DNA of 64,000 nt, from contig JAOANR010000012.1 in NCBI GenBank assembly GCA_030278955.1, positions 21,693,977 through 21,757,976 of the forward strand, in the 5' to 3' direction. Position 1 is the stretch's first letter; each line of letters opens with the position of its first letter. Shown in pieces: positions 10,759 to 22,182 of the stretch. The stretch comes from Hygrophila difformis. Lineage: Eukaryota > Streptophyta > Magnoliopsida > Lamiales > Acanthaceae. A program made the position numbers and the translations under genes. A model generated the notes under the pieces. It was not told where the DNA came from and ran no database searches. It worked only from the letters and a program-made list of their open reading frames with translations.

Positions 10759-12626
10759 TTGCTCATTCCACATACTCTGTAAGAAAAAGGAAATAAACGG
10801 TTTGGTCAGCACAACTTGCTGAGTAAGTTAATACATACATGATCGTGGGGTTTCAATCCATTAATTTCCATTTAAATAAAAACATGATAATAATAAATCA
10901 TACATAATTCAATTTAATTGTCTAATCAAATTGGCATAATCAATTCATGGCTCTAATTAACATGTTTAGCATAACTTAAATAAAAACCATCATTAATTTA
11001 AATAAAGCATTTAATAATTTAAATGACAACAAATAATATTTTTAACTATCCCCATTACACCCAAGATTTAGTATTTCAAGTATTTCACGATTGCATACCA
11101 ATCTCGTCAAGTTTAGCCGGTAGTCCGGCGGCCGCAGCCGTATCTACCCTACCCAGTACCACTCCGGAGCCTCGGAAAACCCATAAGGATATTCACGAGA
11201 GTGTAGGCCATATATCTCATGTCGTTTTGGCAACATATCTCAAAATTTTGCGCGGGTCACCAACGTCCATAAAGGCACGAAGTGAATCGTTAGGAGGGAA
11301 CCCTGCAGAGCACTCACCCCCTAATTTTAAAGATCAAGTTTGTAAGGGAATTTCCTAAATTCTGATTTCATGTATTTGTTTCAAAAGATTTTTTAACTCG
11401 TTTAAACCTTAAAGGCTAATTTGACTGTTTCAACAAGATTTCAAGATTTGACTTGGTCAAAAAACCACAGTTTACTTCAAAATTCATTAAAAATCGGTTT
11501 TAAGTCCAAAAATTCTGAAATTTGACCGGTAACTTGAACACACAAAGATGAACAAGTTTCATGTTTTAAGTTTTTCAATCCGAGATACGGAAGTAAGTGA
11601 AAAACATCAATTTTTAACAGGATGATATTCTGTCCGAAAATTTCAACAACAGTTTCAAGATTTCAAGATCTACCATAGCAAACTAATTCCAAATTTGATG
11701 AAATTTTACCGAGAGATACTTAAGACATATATCTACAATTTTCATGTTCGACTAAAGTTCTGAATTGGTCTAGATCTATTGTCAAAAACGTCTACAAGTT
11801 CGGACTAAAGTTCTGTCAAGATTTCAAGATCTAAATTTAGAACAGTTTGGTTTGAAGTTGATTTCAGATATCAGAACTCAATGAAAAATTATGAAATTTT
11901 TACAGTAGCTAGATCTACATCTTAGAAACGTTTTTTGTGTTTTAAGTTTTCTTGTTTGAGCAGGTTTAAGGGTTCGGAAAAATCATGCAAAAATACTGCT
12001 CCGTTAAAGATTTCGTTTTGACATATTTTACGTTCTTGGTTTAAATCTTTGGATCAAGTGTATTTTAAATCCTCCCAAAATCACAGTAAGATTAACTTAC
12101 AGATCTTTGGTCGTCCGGGTTCGTCGATTCGGAGGCGTGGCTTCCAGTCCACCGTTTATCTCCTCGGTTCGTCGGGTTCTTCGTTCTTGATCCGATTCGG
12201 GGTGTCGAAAGGAAAAAGATTAAGTTAGGATTCGTTTTTGAATCAAGATTGTAAAGGAACAAACGGATCAGAACTTACCACAAAGTTAGAGGTCTTCCGA
12301 TTTTCGTCCACGATTGCCTTCGCCTTGGTTTCGTGCCTCCGACGACTCCGGGATTAGGGTTTTCGAACGTATAGAGAGTATGAATGTTTTAGAAAGTGTT
12401 CGGGGCTGTCAAGAGGGGTTATTTATAGATGGAAACGACTTAGGGACGTCCATGGTCGGCCTTGGTGAGTCTTGAGCCGAAAGGAATACAACCGAAGTCG
12501 AAAAATCCAGATTCGGGCGAGTAAATCTCGCAACGGGCGAATCTGTCCGTTCGCGCGCCGTTTAGGCAAACACCGCGCGGCAACCGCGCGGCCCACGCCT
12601 GGACTTCGGTCCGGGCGGGTCGTGCG
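10759..12626 (-). mobile_element. C-prime 3' LTR, distal part (truncated, interrupted by D)
   Basis: This matches 32355-34238 of the intact C-prime LTR at a few percent divergence. The first 330 bp on the plus-strand side (equivalent to 32025-32354), which are the U5 end, are missing at the junction with E2 sequence. At 12626 the LTR is cut by element D and resumes at 25697. A TATA box is at 12420-12428 (minus strand CTATAAATA). The LTR-intron donor equivalent is near 12278. The GC-rich hairpin GCCGG-TAGT-CCGGC is at 11116-11129. Confidence 0.85.
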
Positions 12627-15582
12627 TGTAACACCCCGGATTTGATAACCCAGGCCGGGATGTCACCGCCACACCTCCCTAGCAAGACGCGGTTTCTCCG
12701 AGCTTGCTAAAGAGATGCAAGGCTATGGTTTTTCAGAATTTAAAACATTCAAACAGCCCATTGTAATATAATTTGAAAATAAGGTCATTACAGTTGCAGC
12801 GGAAAATAATATTTAAATACATGTATTGCAGCGGAATTTAAATACTGGGCCAACACGGCCAAAACACGGGTTAAACAGGCCCGTTTATGCAAGTCATAGA
12901 TGAGAACAAAACTCTAAAATAATGTTTATCCCAATTAATCCCATGCATGCATATGATGATGCATATTCTTCATGCTCTGTAGAAAAAGGAGAGAAAAGGT
13001 GGTTTGGTCAGCAAAACGTGCTGAGTAAGTTAACACCTAGTATGATCAAGGGGTTTCAAAGCCTTCAATTAAATTTAATAAAAACATGCTTGTAGGCAAT
13101 ACACAATTTTAAATTAATCCTTCACTAATAAATAAATGGCATAATTTAAAACAAGGATTTCCACGTGATCATAATTCAACTTACATGGTAAAATAATTTG
13201 CAATGCATAATTTAAACAAAGAAAATATTCAAGTCCCTTAATTTTCTCATGATTTCAGGATTTGGTATTCCAAGGATTTAACTCTTTCACTTTTGATCGA
13301 TATGATCTAGTATAATTTGTTCTCGGGGAAATGGACCCGCAAGAATTTAAACGCATCCTAGGGAATCAAACCCGTAGGAATCAACACACGTCCTGGGGAA
13401 TCGAACCCGCAGGAAAACAAACAATCGCCCTTGGGGAATCGAACCGGCAAGAACTCAATTACATCCTAGGGAATTGAACCCATAGGAATCAACACACACC
13501 CTGGGGAATCGAACCCGCAGGGAAACAAACGATCGCCCTTGGGGAATCGAACCCGCAAGAACTCAAATACATCCTAGGGAATTGAACCCATAGGAATCAA
13601 CACACATCCTGGGGAATCCAACCCGCAGGAAAACATACAATCGCCCTTAGGGAATCAAACCCGCAAGGTAAGAACACATTTCGCAAGTTTTCACAAGTTT
13701 CTCAAAATATAACTTACACAAGTCGCTGTCTTACTTCATAATTATTTAAAAAATTCATTTTAAGTCCGAAAATTCTGAAATTTCACCAGTAACTCGAAAA
13801 CACAGAGACGAACAAGTTTCGTGTCTTACGTTTCTCGATCCGGGTTAAGGAAACGAGTCAAAAATCAAGTCTTTCACACAAGTAGTATGCTGTCAGGTTT
13901 CAGATTCAACACCGTTCAAAGATTCGACTTTTTAACATATCAAATGGACTCCAAAAATTCTGAAATTTTATATGCACATACTAGACATAATTATCTACAA
14001 CTTTCATTTAGATTGCAAGGATCAATTCGGACTCGAAAATATATAACAGGCTCATCAAATTCGGACATCAACACCTTCAGATTTCCAAAAAGGTTTTTTT
14101 CAAGGCAGTTTGTGTTCGGATCGTTTTGGGATAGCAACCGTTGATGAAAATGGCTGAAATTTTTACAAAACATAGATTAATGTGTTAGAATCAAAAGTCT
14201 GGTTTTGAGTTTTTCGGTTTGAATTCTTGAAGTAGGGGTTTTGGTCCGATTTCAAATCTGTCACAGTTTCAAGTTTGACTTTTAGGACAGGTTTGTTGGA
14301 GGCCATTTTCGGATAACAAAACACAATGAAAAATTATAAAAATTTTACACGAGCTAGATCTATGTCTTAGGAACGTTTTTCATGTTTTGAGTTTTTCCGT
14401 TTGAGCAGTTTTAGGGGTTTGAAAAATTCGCACCAAAACGCTGCGCCGGGGGTTTTTCGTGTTGACAGATTTTAGAGTTATTAAATCCCTATGTTTGGTT
14501 GCATTTTAAGTCACCCAAAACCAAGTAAGCATTAACTTACAGTGGGGATGATGTCTAGGACATTTTCGGATCGATCGCGGCGCCCACGCTTGCTACGAAC
14601 ACGTCCCAATTACTCCGTCTCCTTTCCGTTGGCCCCGAAACGAAATCGAAAGTAAAAATCTAGGGTTAGATCGGATTTTTGGACTCGTAAACTTAAACGA
14701 AAACCTATGGAAAACTTACCACAATCTGGAACACTAGAGATGTTGCTCTCCACGCCTTCTTCGTCGATTTTCGTCGCCGGAAAGTGATCGGAAAGTCGTC
14801 GGATCGGTTTTGGATGAACAAGGGAGAAGTTTTGAGAGTTTGGGAGGAATTGGGGGCTGCCACTTCGAAAATTAGGGTTAGTTATGAGTGTCCAATCCCT
14901 CAACCCGTCCATATACTCCTTCCCTCGACCGGGATTGAGTTTCCATCGTCGGGGGTCGAAAATATGGCAAGAAAATCGTCGGAACGCGTGTTGCCGTATT
15001 TCTGGGGGGGTCACGCGGTCATGGCGTGCTCAAAGGCTAAACGCCGCGCGGCCAGCGTGCGGCCTCCGTCTGGACCTCGGTCCGGGCGGGTCCGTGCGAT
15101 CCGATCGGGCCTTTTCTCCTCTCTTTCGGACTTTTGTGCTCCTACGTTTTCGGGCTAGATTTTTCGGGTCATTCTCGGATTATAAATTCTTATTTTAAAT
15201 TAATGTCGTCTCGAATTAATCCCGTACTCGAAATCTTGAGTCCGTCGCGTTTGGATTCGTCGGCTTCTAATTCGTCGTCTTTTGACTCCCGTGCAACAAT
15301 TTATCTAATTAAATTATTTCCGACTTCACGGGTTCCTGGAATTAAAATTCTTTTCTTTCTTGAATTTAATTCCAATTCTTTTGACTCGATTCATGGAATG
15401 TCTTCGGGCTTCCTTTCCCTCTTTTATTCCATTTTGAATTTTTGAATCTATCGGCGTTTCATTTCCGAGCAATAATTTATTGTGATAAATTATTTTCTTC
15501 TTCTCGGAGATATTTCGACCTTGATTGGATTAAGAAATAAATTTTATTCCTTTGGACGCCGATAAAAATCCCGGGTATTACA
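12627..15582 (-). mobile_element. D LTR1 (2956 bp)
   Basis: On the minus strand it starts TGTAATACCCGGG and ends GGGGTGTTACA. A polypurine tract lies immediately before it at 15583-15597. Intron-like signals are a donor TGTG/GTAAGT ending at 14719 and an acceptor TTTTTCTACAG at 12977 (minus strand). The T-arm-like hairpin array occupies 13322-13667. Short ORFs such as 14610-15014 are not kept in LTR3. Confidence 0.9.
13322..13667 (-). repeat. Ten T-arm-like hairpin units in D LTR1
   Basis: Units of 22 nt start at 13322, 13357, 13392, 13430, 13465, 13500, 13538, 13573, 13608 and 13646. Spacings of 35, 35 and 38 bp make a 108 bp higher-order repeat present three times. Each unit has an outer 4 bp stem arm, GGG/CCC and a 7 nt loop such as AATCGAA, with one bulged base. 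The outer arms come in three paired types in fixed order: CCTA with TAGG, CCTG with CAGG, CTTG with CAAG. Read in the element's sense, the loop region is GGGTTCGATTCCCC, the form of a tRNA T-arm and Pol III B box. Confidence 0.85.
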
Positions 15583-15924
15583 GTCTACCCCCCTTAAGAA
15601 TCAACTTCGTCCCCGAAGTTGGGTGTTAGCTTCTCGCGAGCTTGGAACTAAGGTACTTTCTATTTTGCGCTATTGTTTGATTGCGTGATTGTATCGTTAT
15701 GTGTTGTTTTTGTTGTTGATATTGTTTGTATTATTTTATTATATCGTTTGACTGAACCCAGAATTAAAATTTCCAAGTTGCCTACGTACCCGGTGAAGGG
15801 ATCAAGTCATTACGTATTTCAAAACAGTTTGAATTTGTTTATTTGAAATACAAAATATTCGGATTAGAATATTCGGGTCGTTACATCCTCCCCCCTTAAG
15901 ATTACAGTTATGTCCCCATAACTG
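15583..15924 (-). promoter_or_regulatory. Two hairpin-polypurine modules, D internal 1
   Basis: On the minus strand, module 1 is the hairpin CAGTTATG-GGGA-CATAACTG (15905-15924), then CTTAAGGGGGGAGG, then TGTAACGACCCG ending near 15873. Module 2 is the hairpin CAACTTCG-GGGA-CGAAGTTG (15602-15621), then CTTAAGGGGGGTAGAC, then the LTR start TGTAATACCCG at 15582. Both are kept although pol is gone, which suggests cis function. Confidence 0.8.
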
Positions 15925-16010
15925 CCTATGTATTATTCGCAAACAGGTTTGGGTATCGTTGCCTATGACCCTTCCTCATTGAGCTGGCAAGTCAGCTTGA
16001 TCGATGTCGT

Positions 16011-17115
16011 TCAATCGTCATATGGCTCTTCTGGTTGAGGGTTTACCAAATCTAGCCTTTTCTCAATCCTCTCCTCACGAACATTGCATTCTCTAATCAT
16101 GTGGTCTTCCCCACCGCATCTATAACAAGTCCCGCGCCTTGGGCATTCGCGCACCAGATGGGCTTGGTGGCACTGCGGGCAACGTGGTATGGTTGTACGA
16201 CTTATGCCATTTCTTTCCATTATTGAAATCTTTATTCTTATTCTCCTTTGGCTCATTGTACCCAGCTTGACCATTATTCTTCCTAAAATTTCCATTGCTA
16301 TTGTTTCGATTCTCTTTCTCAAACTCTTGCGAGTCCTTGTTCGACTCACCATTTTCTTTACGCTTCAGTTGCTGGACTCGATCAATTGCTACAGCTCGAT
16401 CGTAAACCGTCAGCAGGTTTGTGAATTGTCCTACTGCAAGTATCTCCCGAATACTAAGGTTCAGACCCATCTCGAATTTCTGAGCCTTATCAGAATCGGT
16501 TGGTACTATCCTCGTAGCAAATCGTACTAGCTCCTTGAATTTGGTGTAGTACTCTTGCACTGTTTGTGCACCTTGCTTCAGGTTGATGAATTCCTCATAT
16601 TTCGCAGTCTTGGTGCTCAGTGGGTAGAATCTTTCTCTCAAGGCTTCCTTAAGTCCTTTCCAGGTGTAGGATTCTTCATCTTCCTCTGAATTCGTTCGAA
16701 GGTTTTGCCACCACTCATCGGCTTCGCCTCCTAAGTAGTAGGTCGCTACACGTATCTTCTCCTCATCGGGGCATTTGATAGCGTCAAAGAGTTTGTCAAA
16801 GGTACGGATCCAACCCTCCAACTTGGCCGGATCCTCTTGCCCGTCATAATGGGGTGGGTTGTAGGGGTTTACCAATGCCAAGTAGTTGACTCGGGCTACT
16901 GGCGGAGGTATTGCCGCTTGTGCCCTATGCACCTCGGCATTTCCTAATGCTACGAGTACTTCTTCTACCGTCCTTAAACATTCATCCATGTTGTTGGGAA
17001 TAGGAGGCGCTCGATCTCCTACGTTCGGAGGAATCTCATTGTTGTTAGGTGCGTTTGGGAGGTCAGTATCTGTGCCGTTTGGGCTTACCTTCCTCAGTTT
17101 TCTTCTAGGTGCCAT
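16011..17115 (-). pseudogene. gag of D internal 1, frameshifted
   Basis: This is the capsid/nucleocapsid precursor that would package the element RNA. It starts at an ATG at 17115 and matches the intact copy at 21079-22182 nearly throughout. It has the Ty3/gypsy capsid core ([51 protein letters not shown]). One extra base near 16214-16220 (TTTCTTTCC against TTTCTCCC in the intact copy) shifts the frame, so the main ORF stops at 16120. The two zinc knuckles then lie in another frame, open at 16011-16352. A Gag without the knuckles would probably bind RNA poorly (inference). Confidence 0.85.
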
Positions 17116-17690
17116 TTTCTGTTATAGAAGCACGCGAAGATGAGTTTCTAAGTGATCAAGATCTAGGACTAAGGCAAAGTTAGTCTTTAGCAAGCGCTCC
17201 TAAGTCAAGGTCATGTCGAGTTCTAAGGTAGGAGTGTTTTTTATCACCGATAATTCACATAAAAAGAGTTAGTGTAAATATTTATGTATATATGCAATGC
17301 AATGCAATCCCCCCCGAAGCTAATGTATATTTTATTTATATCTATCTTCCATGGATTTTAAAAATATGTTTATTCCATGGAGGTAATATTTTTAAAATAG
17401 TAGATAAAAGTCTTGGGCCTCTATATTGGGCCAAAATAATAAGCATTTGGGCTCTATTTAAAAAATACAGTTATTGGGCCTCAAAACAATTGGGCTTAAA
17501 AAAAAAATTGTGCCCACAATAGTAAGTATATAAAGTATTGGGCTAAAAAATAATTTCTTGGGCTTCTTAAAAAAGTATTTGGGCTTTAACTTCAAAATAA
17601 TAATTGGGCTCTTTAAAATATATTACTAGTTTAGAAATAATAACTTTAAAAATAATAATACTTAAAAATAATAGTTTAAAAATATTCCGG
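17116..17690 (-). other. Leader of D internal 1, no small ORF
   Basis: Between primer site and gag there is no ORF like the coiled-coil ORF of B, C and C-prime. The part from about 17400 to 17680 carries around ten TTGGGC/GCCCAA motifs separated by A/T runs, a pattern shared with the other Tekay-like leaders. Confidence 0.6.
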
Positions 17691-17702
17691 GCTTTGATAC
17701 CA
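17691..17702 (-). promoter_or_regulatory. Primer binding site, D internal 1
   Basis: The minus strand reads TGGTATCAAAGC three bases inside the LTR end. It matches the usual initiator-tRNA-Met primer site TGGTATCAGAGC, seen in B and C, with one change (A for G). Confidence 0.8.
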
Positions 17703-17705
17703 CTC

Positions 17706-20650
17706 TGTAACACCCCGGATTTGATAACTCAGGCCAGGATGTCACAGCCATACCTCCCTAGCAAGACGCGGTTTCTCCGAGCTTGCTAAAGAGATGCAAG
17801 GCTATGGTTTTTCAGAATTTAAAACATTCAAACAGCCCATTGTAATATAATTTGAAAATAAGGTTGTTACAGTTGCAGCGGAAAATAATATTTAAATACA
17901 TGTATTGCAGCGGAATTTAAATACTGGGCCAACACGGGTTAAACAGGCCCGTTTATGCAAGTCATAGATGAGAACAAAACTTTAAAATAATGTTTTTCCC
18001 AATTAATCCCATGCATGCATATGATGATGCATATTCTTCATGCTCTGTAGAAAAAGGAGAGAAAAGGTGGTTTGGTCAGCAAAACGTGCTGAGTAAGTTA
18101 ACACCTAGTATGATCAAGGGGTTTCAAAGCCTTCAATTAAATTTAATAAAAACATGCTTGTAGGCAATACACAATTTTAAATTAATCCTTCACTAATAAA
18201 TAAATGGCATAATTTAAAACAAGGATTTCCACGTGATCATAATTCAACTTACATGGTAAAATAATTTGCAATGCATAATTTAAACAAAGAAAATATTCAA
18301 GTCCCTTAATTTTCTCATGATTTCAGGATTTGGTATTCCAAGGATTTAACTCTTTCACTTTTGATCGATATGATCTAGTATAATTTGTTCTCGGGGAAAT
18401 GGACCCGCAAGAATTTAAACGCATCCTAGGGAATCAAACCCGTAGGAATCAACACACGTCCTGGGGAATCGAACCCGCAGGAAAACAAACAATCGCCCTT
18501 GGGGAACCGAACCGGCAAGAACTCAATTACATCCTAGGGAATTGAACCCATAGGAATCAACACACACCCTGGGGAATCGAACCCGCAGGGAAACAAACGA
18601 TCACCCTTGGGGAATCGAACCCGCAAGAACTCAAATACATCATAGGGAATTGAACCCATAGGAATCAACACAAATCCTGGGGAATCCAACCCGCAGGAAA
18701 ACATACAATCGCCCTTAGGGAATCAAACCCGCAAGGTAAGAACACATTTCGCAAGTTTTCACAAGTTTCTCAAAATATAACTTACACAAGTCGCTGTCTT
18801 ACTTCATAATTATTTAAAAAATTCATTTTAAGTCCGAAAATTCTGAAATTTCACCAGTAACTCGAAAACACAGAGACGAACAAGTTTCGTGTCTTACGTT
18901 TCTCGATCCGGGTTAAGGAAACGAGTCAAAAATCAAGTCTTTCACACAAGTAGTATGCTGTCAGGTTTCAGATTCGACACCGTTCAAAGATTCGACTTTT
19001 TAACATATCAAATGGACTCCAAAAATTCTGAAATTTTATATGCACATACTAGACATAATTATCTACAACTTTCATTTAGATTGTAAGGATCAATTCGGAC
19101 TCGAAAATATATAACAGGCTCATCAAATTCGGACATCAACACCTTCAGATTTCCAAAAAGGTTTTTTTCAAGGCAGTTTGTGTTCGGATCGTTTTGGGAT
19201 AGCAACCGTTGATGAAAATGGCTGAAATTTTTACAAAACATAGATTAATGTGTTAGGATCAAAAGTCTGGTTTTGAGTTTTTCGGTTTGAATTCTTGAAG
19301 TAGGGGTTTTGGTCCGATTTCAAATCTGTCACAGTTTCAAGTTTGACTTTTAGGACAGGTTTGTTGGAGGCCATTTTCGGATAACAAAACACAATGAAAA
19401 ATTATAAAAATTTTACACGAGCTAGATCTATGTCTTAGGAACGTTTTTCATGTTTTGAGTTTTTCCGTTTGAGCAGTTTTAGGGGTTTGAAAAATTCGCA
19501 CCAAAACGCTGCGCCGGGGGTTTTTCGTGTTGACAGATTTTAGAGTTATTAAATCCCTATGTTTGGTTGCATTTTAAGTCACCCAAAACCAAGTAAGCAT
19601 TAACTTACAGTGGGGATGATGTCTAGGACATTTTCGGATCGATCGCGGCGCCCACGCTTGCTACGAACACGTCCCAATTACTCCGTCTCCTTTCCGTTGG
19701 CCCCGAAACGAAATCGAAAGTAAAAATCTAGGGTTAGATCGGATTTTTGGACTCGTAAACTTAAACGAAAACCTATGGAAAACTTACCACAATCTGGAAC
19801 ACTAGAGATGTTGCTCTCCACGCCTTCTTCGTCGATTTTCGTCGCCGGAAAGTGATCGGAAAGTCGTCGGATCGGTTTTGGATGAACAAGGGAGAAGTTT
19901 TGAGAGTTTGGGAGGAATTGGGGGCTGCCACTTCGAAAATTAGGGTTAGTTATGAGTGTCCAATCCCTCAACCCGTCCATATACTCCTTCCCTCGACCGG
20001 GATTGAGTTTCCATCGTCGGGGGTCGAAAATATGGCAAGAAAATCGTCGGAACGCGTGTTGCCGTATTTCTGGGGGGGTCACGCGGTCATGGCGTGCTCA
20101 TAGGCTAAACGCCGCGCGGCCAGCGTGCGGCCTCCGTCTGGACCTCGGTCCGGGCGGGTCCGTGCGATCCGATCGGGCCTTTTCTCCTCTCTTTCGGACT
20201 TTTGTGCTCCTACGTTTTCGGGCTAGATTTTTCGGGTCATTCTCGGATTATAAATTCTTATTTTAAATTAATGTCGTCTCGAATTAATCCCGTACTCGAA
20301 ATCTTGAGTCCGTCGCGTTTGGATTCGTCGGCTTCTAATTCGTCGTCTTTTGACTCCCGTGCAACAATTTATCTAATTAAATTATTTCCGACTTCACGGG
20401 TTCCTGGAATTAAAATTCTTTTCTTTCTTGAATTTAATTCCAATTCTTTTGACTCGATTCATGGAATGTCTTCGGGCTTCCTTTCCCTCTTTTATTCCAT
20501 TTTGAATTTTTGAATCTATCGGCGTTTCATTTCCGAGCAATAATTTATTGTGATAAATTATTTTCTTCTTCTCGGAGATATTTCGACCTTGATTGGATTA
20601 AGAAATAAATTTTATTCCTTTGGACGCCGATAAAAATCCCGGGTATTACA
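17706..20650 (-). mobile_element. D LTR2 (2945 bp), shared middle LTR
   Basis: Ends are as in LTR1. It serves as 5' LTR of internal 1 and 3' LTR of internal 2. Most of it matches LTR1 closely, but the first few hundred bases on the plus-strand side share variants with LTR3, for example the lack of the GGCCAAAACAC segment present in LTR1. This mosaic fits recombination between LTRs. Intron-like segment: 18045-19787. Confidence 0.9.
18390..18735 (-). repeat. Ten T-arm-like hairpin units in D LTR2
   Basis: Same order and spacing as in LTR1, with a few point changes, for example GAACCGAACCGG in the fourth unit. It lies inside the predicted LTR intron. Confidence 0.85.
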
Positions 20651-20992
20651 GTCTACCCCCCTTAAGAATCAACTTCGTCCCCGAAGTTGGGTGTTAGCTT
20701 CTCGCGAGCTTGGAACTAAGGTACTTTCTATTTTGCGCTATTGTTTGATTGCGTCATTGTATCGTTATGTGTTGTTGTTGTTGTTGATATTGTTTGTATT
20801 ATTTTATTATATCGTTTGACTGAACCCAGAATTAAAATTTCCAAGTTGCCTACGTACCCGGTGAAGGGATCAAGTCATTACGTATTTCAAAACAGTTTGA
20901 ATTTGTTTATTTGAAATACAAAATATTCGGATTAGAATATTCGGGTCGTTACATCCTCCCCCCTTAAGATTACAGTTATGTCCCCATAACTG
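20651..20992 (-). promoter_or_regulatory. Two hairpin-polypurine modules, D internal 2
   Basis: Hairpin CAACTTCG-GGGA-CGAAGTTG at 20670-20689 and hairpin CAGTTATG-GGGA-CATAACTG at 20973-20992 (minus-strand loops). Each is followed in the element's sense by CTTAAGGGGGG and a TGTAA..CCCG start. Same arrangement as in internal 1. Confidence 0.8.
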
Positions 20993-21078
20993 CCTATGTA
21001 TTATTCGCAAACAGGTTCGGGTATCGTTGCCTATGACCCTTCCTCATTGAGCTGGCAAGTCAGCTTGATCGATGTCGT

Positions 21079-22182
21079 TCAATCGTCATATGGCTCTTCT
21101 GGTTGAGGGTTTACCAAATCTAGCCTTTTCTCAATCCTCTCCTCACGAACATTGCATTCTCTAATCATGTGGTCTTCCCCACCGCATCTATAACAAGTCC
21201 CGCGCCTTGGGCATTCGCGCACCAGATGGGCTTGGTGGCACTGCGGGCAACGTGGTATGGTTGTACGACTTATGCCATTTCTCCCATTATTGAAATCTTT
21301 ATTCTTATTCTCCTTTGGCTCATTGTACCCAGCTTGACCATTATTCTTCCTAAAATTGCCATTGCTATTGTTTCGATTCTCTTTCTCAAACTCTTGCGAG
21401 TCCTTGTTCGACTCACCATTTTCTTTACGCTTCAGTTGCTGGACTCGATCAATTGCTACAGCTCGATCGTAAACCGTCAGCAGGTTTGTGAATTGTCCTA
21501 CTGCAAGTATCTCCCGAATACTAAGGTTCAGACCCATCTCGAATTTCTGAGCCTTATCAGAATCGGTTGGTACTATCCTCGTAGCAAATCGTACTAGCTC
21601 CTTGAATTTGGTGTAGTACTCTTGCACTGTTTGTGCACCTTGCTTCAGGTTGATGAATTCCTCATATTTCGCAGTCTTGGTGCTCAGTGGGTAGAATCTT
21701 TCTCTCAAGGCTTCCTTAAGTCCTTTCCAGGTGTAGGATTCTTCATCTTCCTCTGAATTCGTTCGAAGGTTTTGCCACCACTCATCGGCTTCGCCTCCTA
21801 AGTAGTAGGTCGCTACACGTATCTTCTCCTCGTCGGGGCATTTGATAGCGTCCAAGAGTTTGTCAAAGGTACGGATCCAACCCTCCAACTTGGCCGGATC
21901 CTCTTGCCCGTCATAATGGGGTGGGTTGTAGGGGTTTACCAATGCCAAGTAGTTGACTCGGGCTACTGGCGGAGGTATTGCCGCTTGTGCCCTATGCACC
22001 TCGGCATTTCCTAATGCTACGAGTACTTCTTCTACCGTCCTTAAACATTCATCCATGTTGTTGGGAATAGGAGGCGCTCGATCTCCTACGTTCGGAGGAA
22101 TCTCATTGTTGTTAGGTGCGTTTGGGAGGTCAGTATCAGTGCCGTTTGGGCTTACCTTCCTCAGTTTTCTTCTAGGTGCCAT
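21079..22182 (-). CDS. gag: Gag of D internal 2 (intact, 367 aa)
   Basis: A complete Ty3/gypsy Gag. An N-terminal basic stretch and Asn/Pro-rich linker are followed by the capsid core at about residues 95-215 ([62 protein letters not shown]). An Asn/Lys-rich linker follows. Two nucleocapsid zinc knuckles lie near residues 310-345: CPQCHQAHLVREC (CX2CX3HX4C) and CYRCGGEDHMIREC (CX2CX4HX4C). The protein would form particles and bind the element RNA. It is about as long as the Gag part of B, and no protease or pol follows. The next sequence is the polypurine modules and LTR2. An open frame with no enzymes is the pattern of non-autonomous gag-only elements, which supply Gag and borrow Pol. Confidence 0.9.
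   Translation of the reverse strand: MAPRRKLRKVSPNGTDTDLPNAPNNNEIPPNVGDRAPPIPNNMDECLRTVEEVLVALGNAEVHRAQAAIPPPVARVNYLALVNPYNPPHYDGQEDPAKLEGWIRTFDKLLDAIKCPDEEKIRVATYYLGGEADEWWQNLRTNSEEDEESYTWKGLKEALRERFYPLSTKTAKYEEFINLKQGAQTVQEYYTKFKELVRFATRIVPTDSDKAQKFEMGLNLSIREILAVGQFTNLLTVYDRAVAIDRVQQLKRKENGESNKDSQEFEKENRNNSNGNFRKNNGQAGYNEPKENKNKDFNNGRNGISRTTIPRCPQCHQAHLVRECPRRGTCYRCGGEDHMIRECNVREERIEKRLDLVNPQPEEPYDD

Noticed and set aside
12440..12685. 81-codon ORF spanning 12627
   Set aside because: It crosses the D insertion boundary, so it is an artefact of the junction.
13322..13667. CRISPR-like repeat-spacer array
   Set aside because: The spacing looks similar, but the spacers also repeat, the DNA is plant retrotransposon LTR and there are no cas genes.
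13322..13667. tRNA gene cluster
   Set aside because: Only T-arm-like units are present. No acceptor stem, D-arm, anticodon arm or A box could be found.
14610..15014. 134-codon ORF in D LTR1 (and 19678-20082 in LTR2)
   Set aside because: It is identical because the LTRs are near-identical. In LTR3 it is broken, and it crosses the predicted intron donor.
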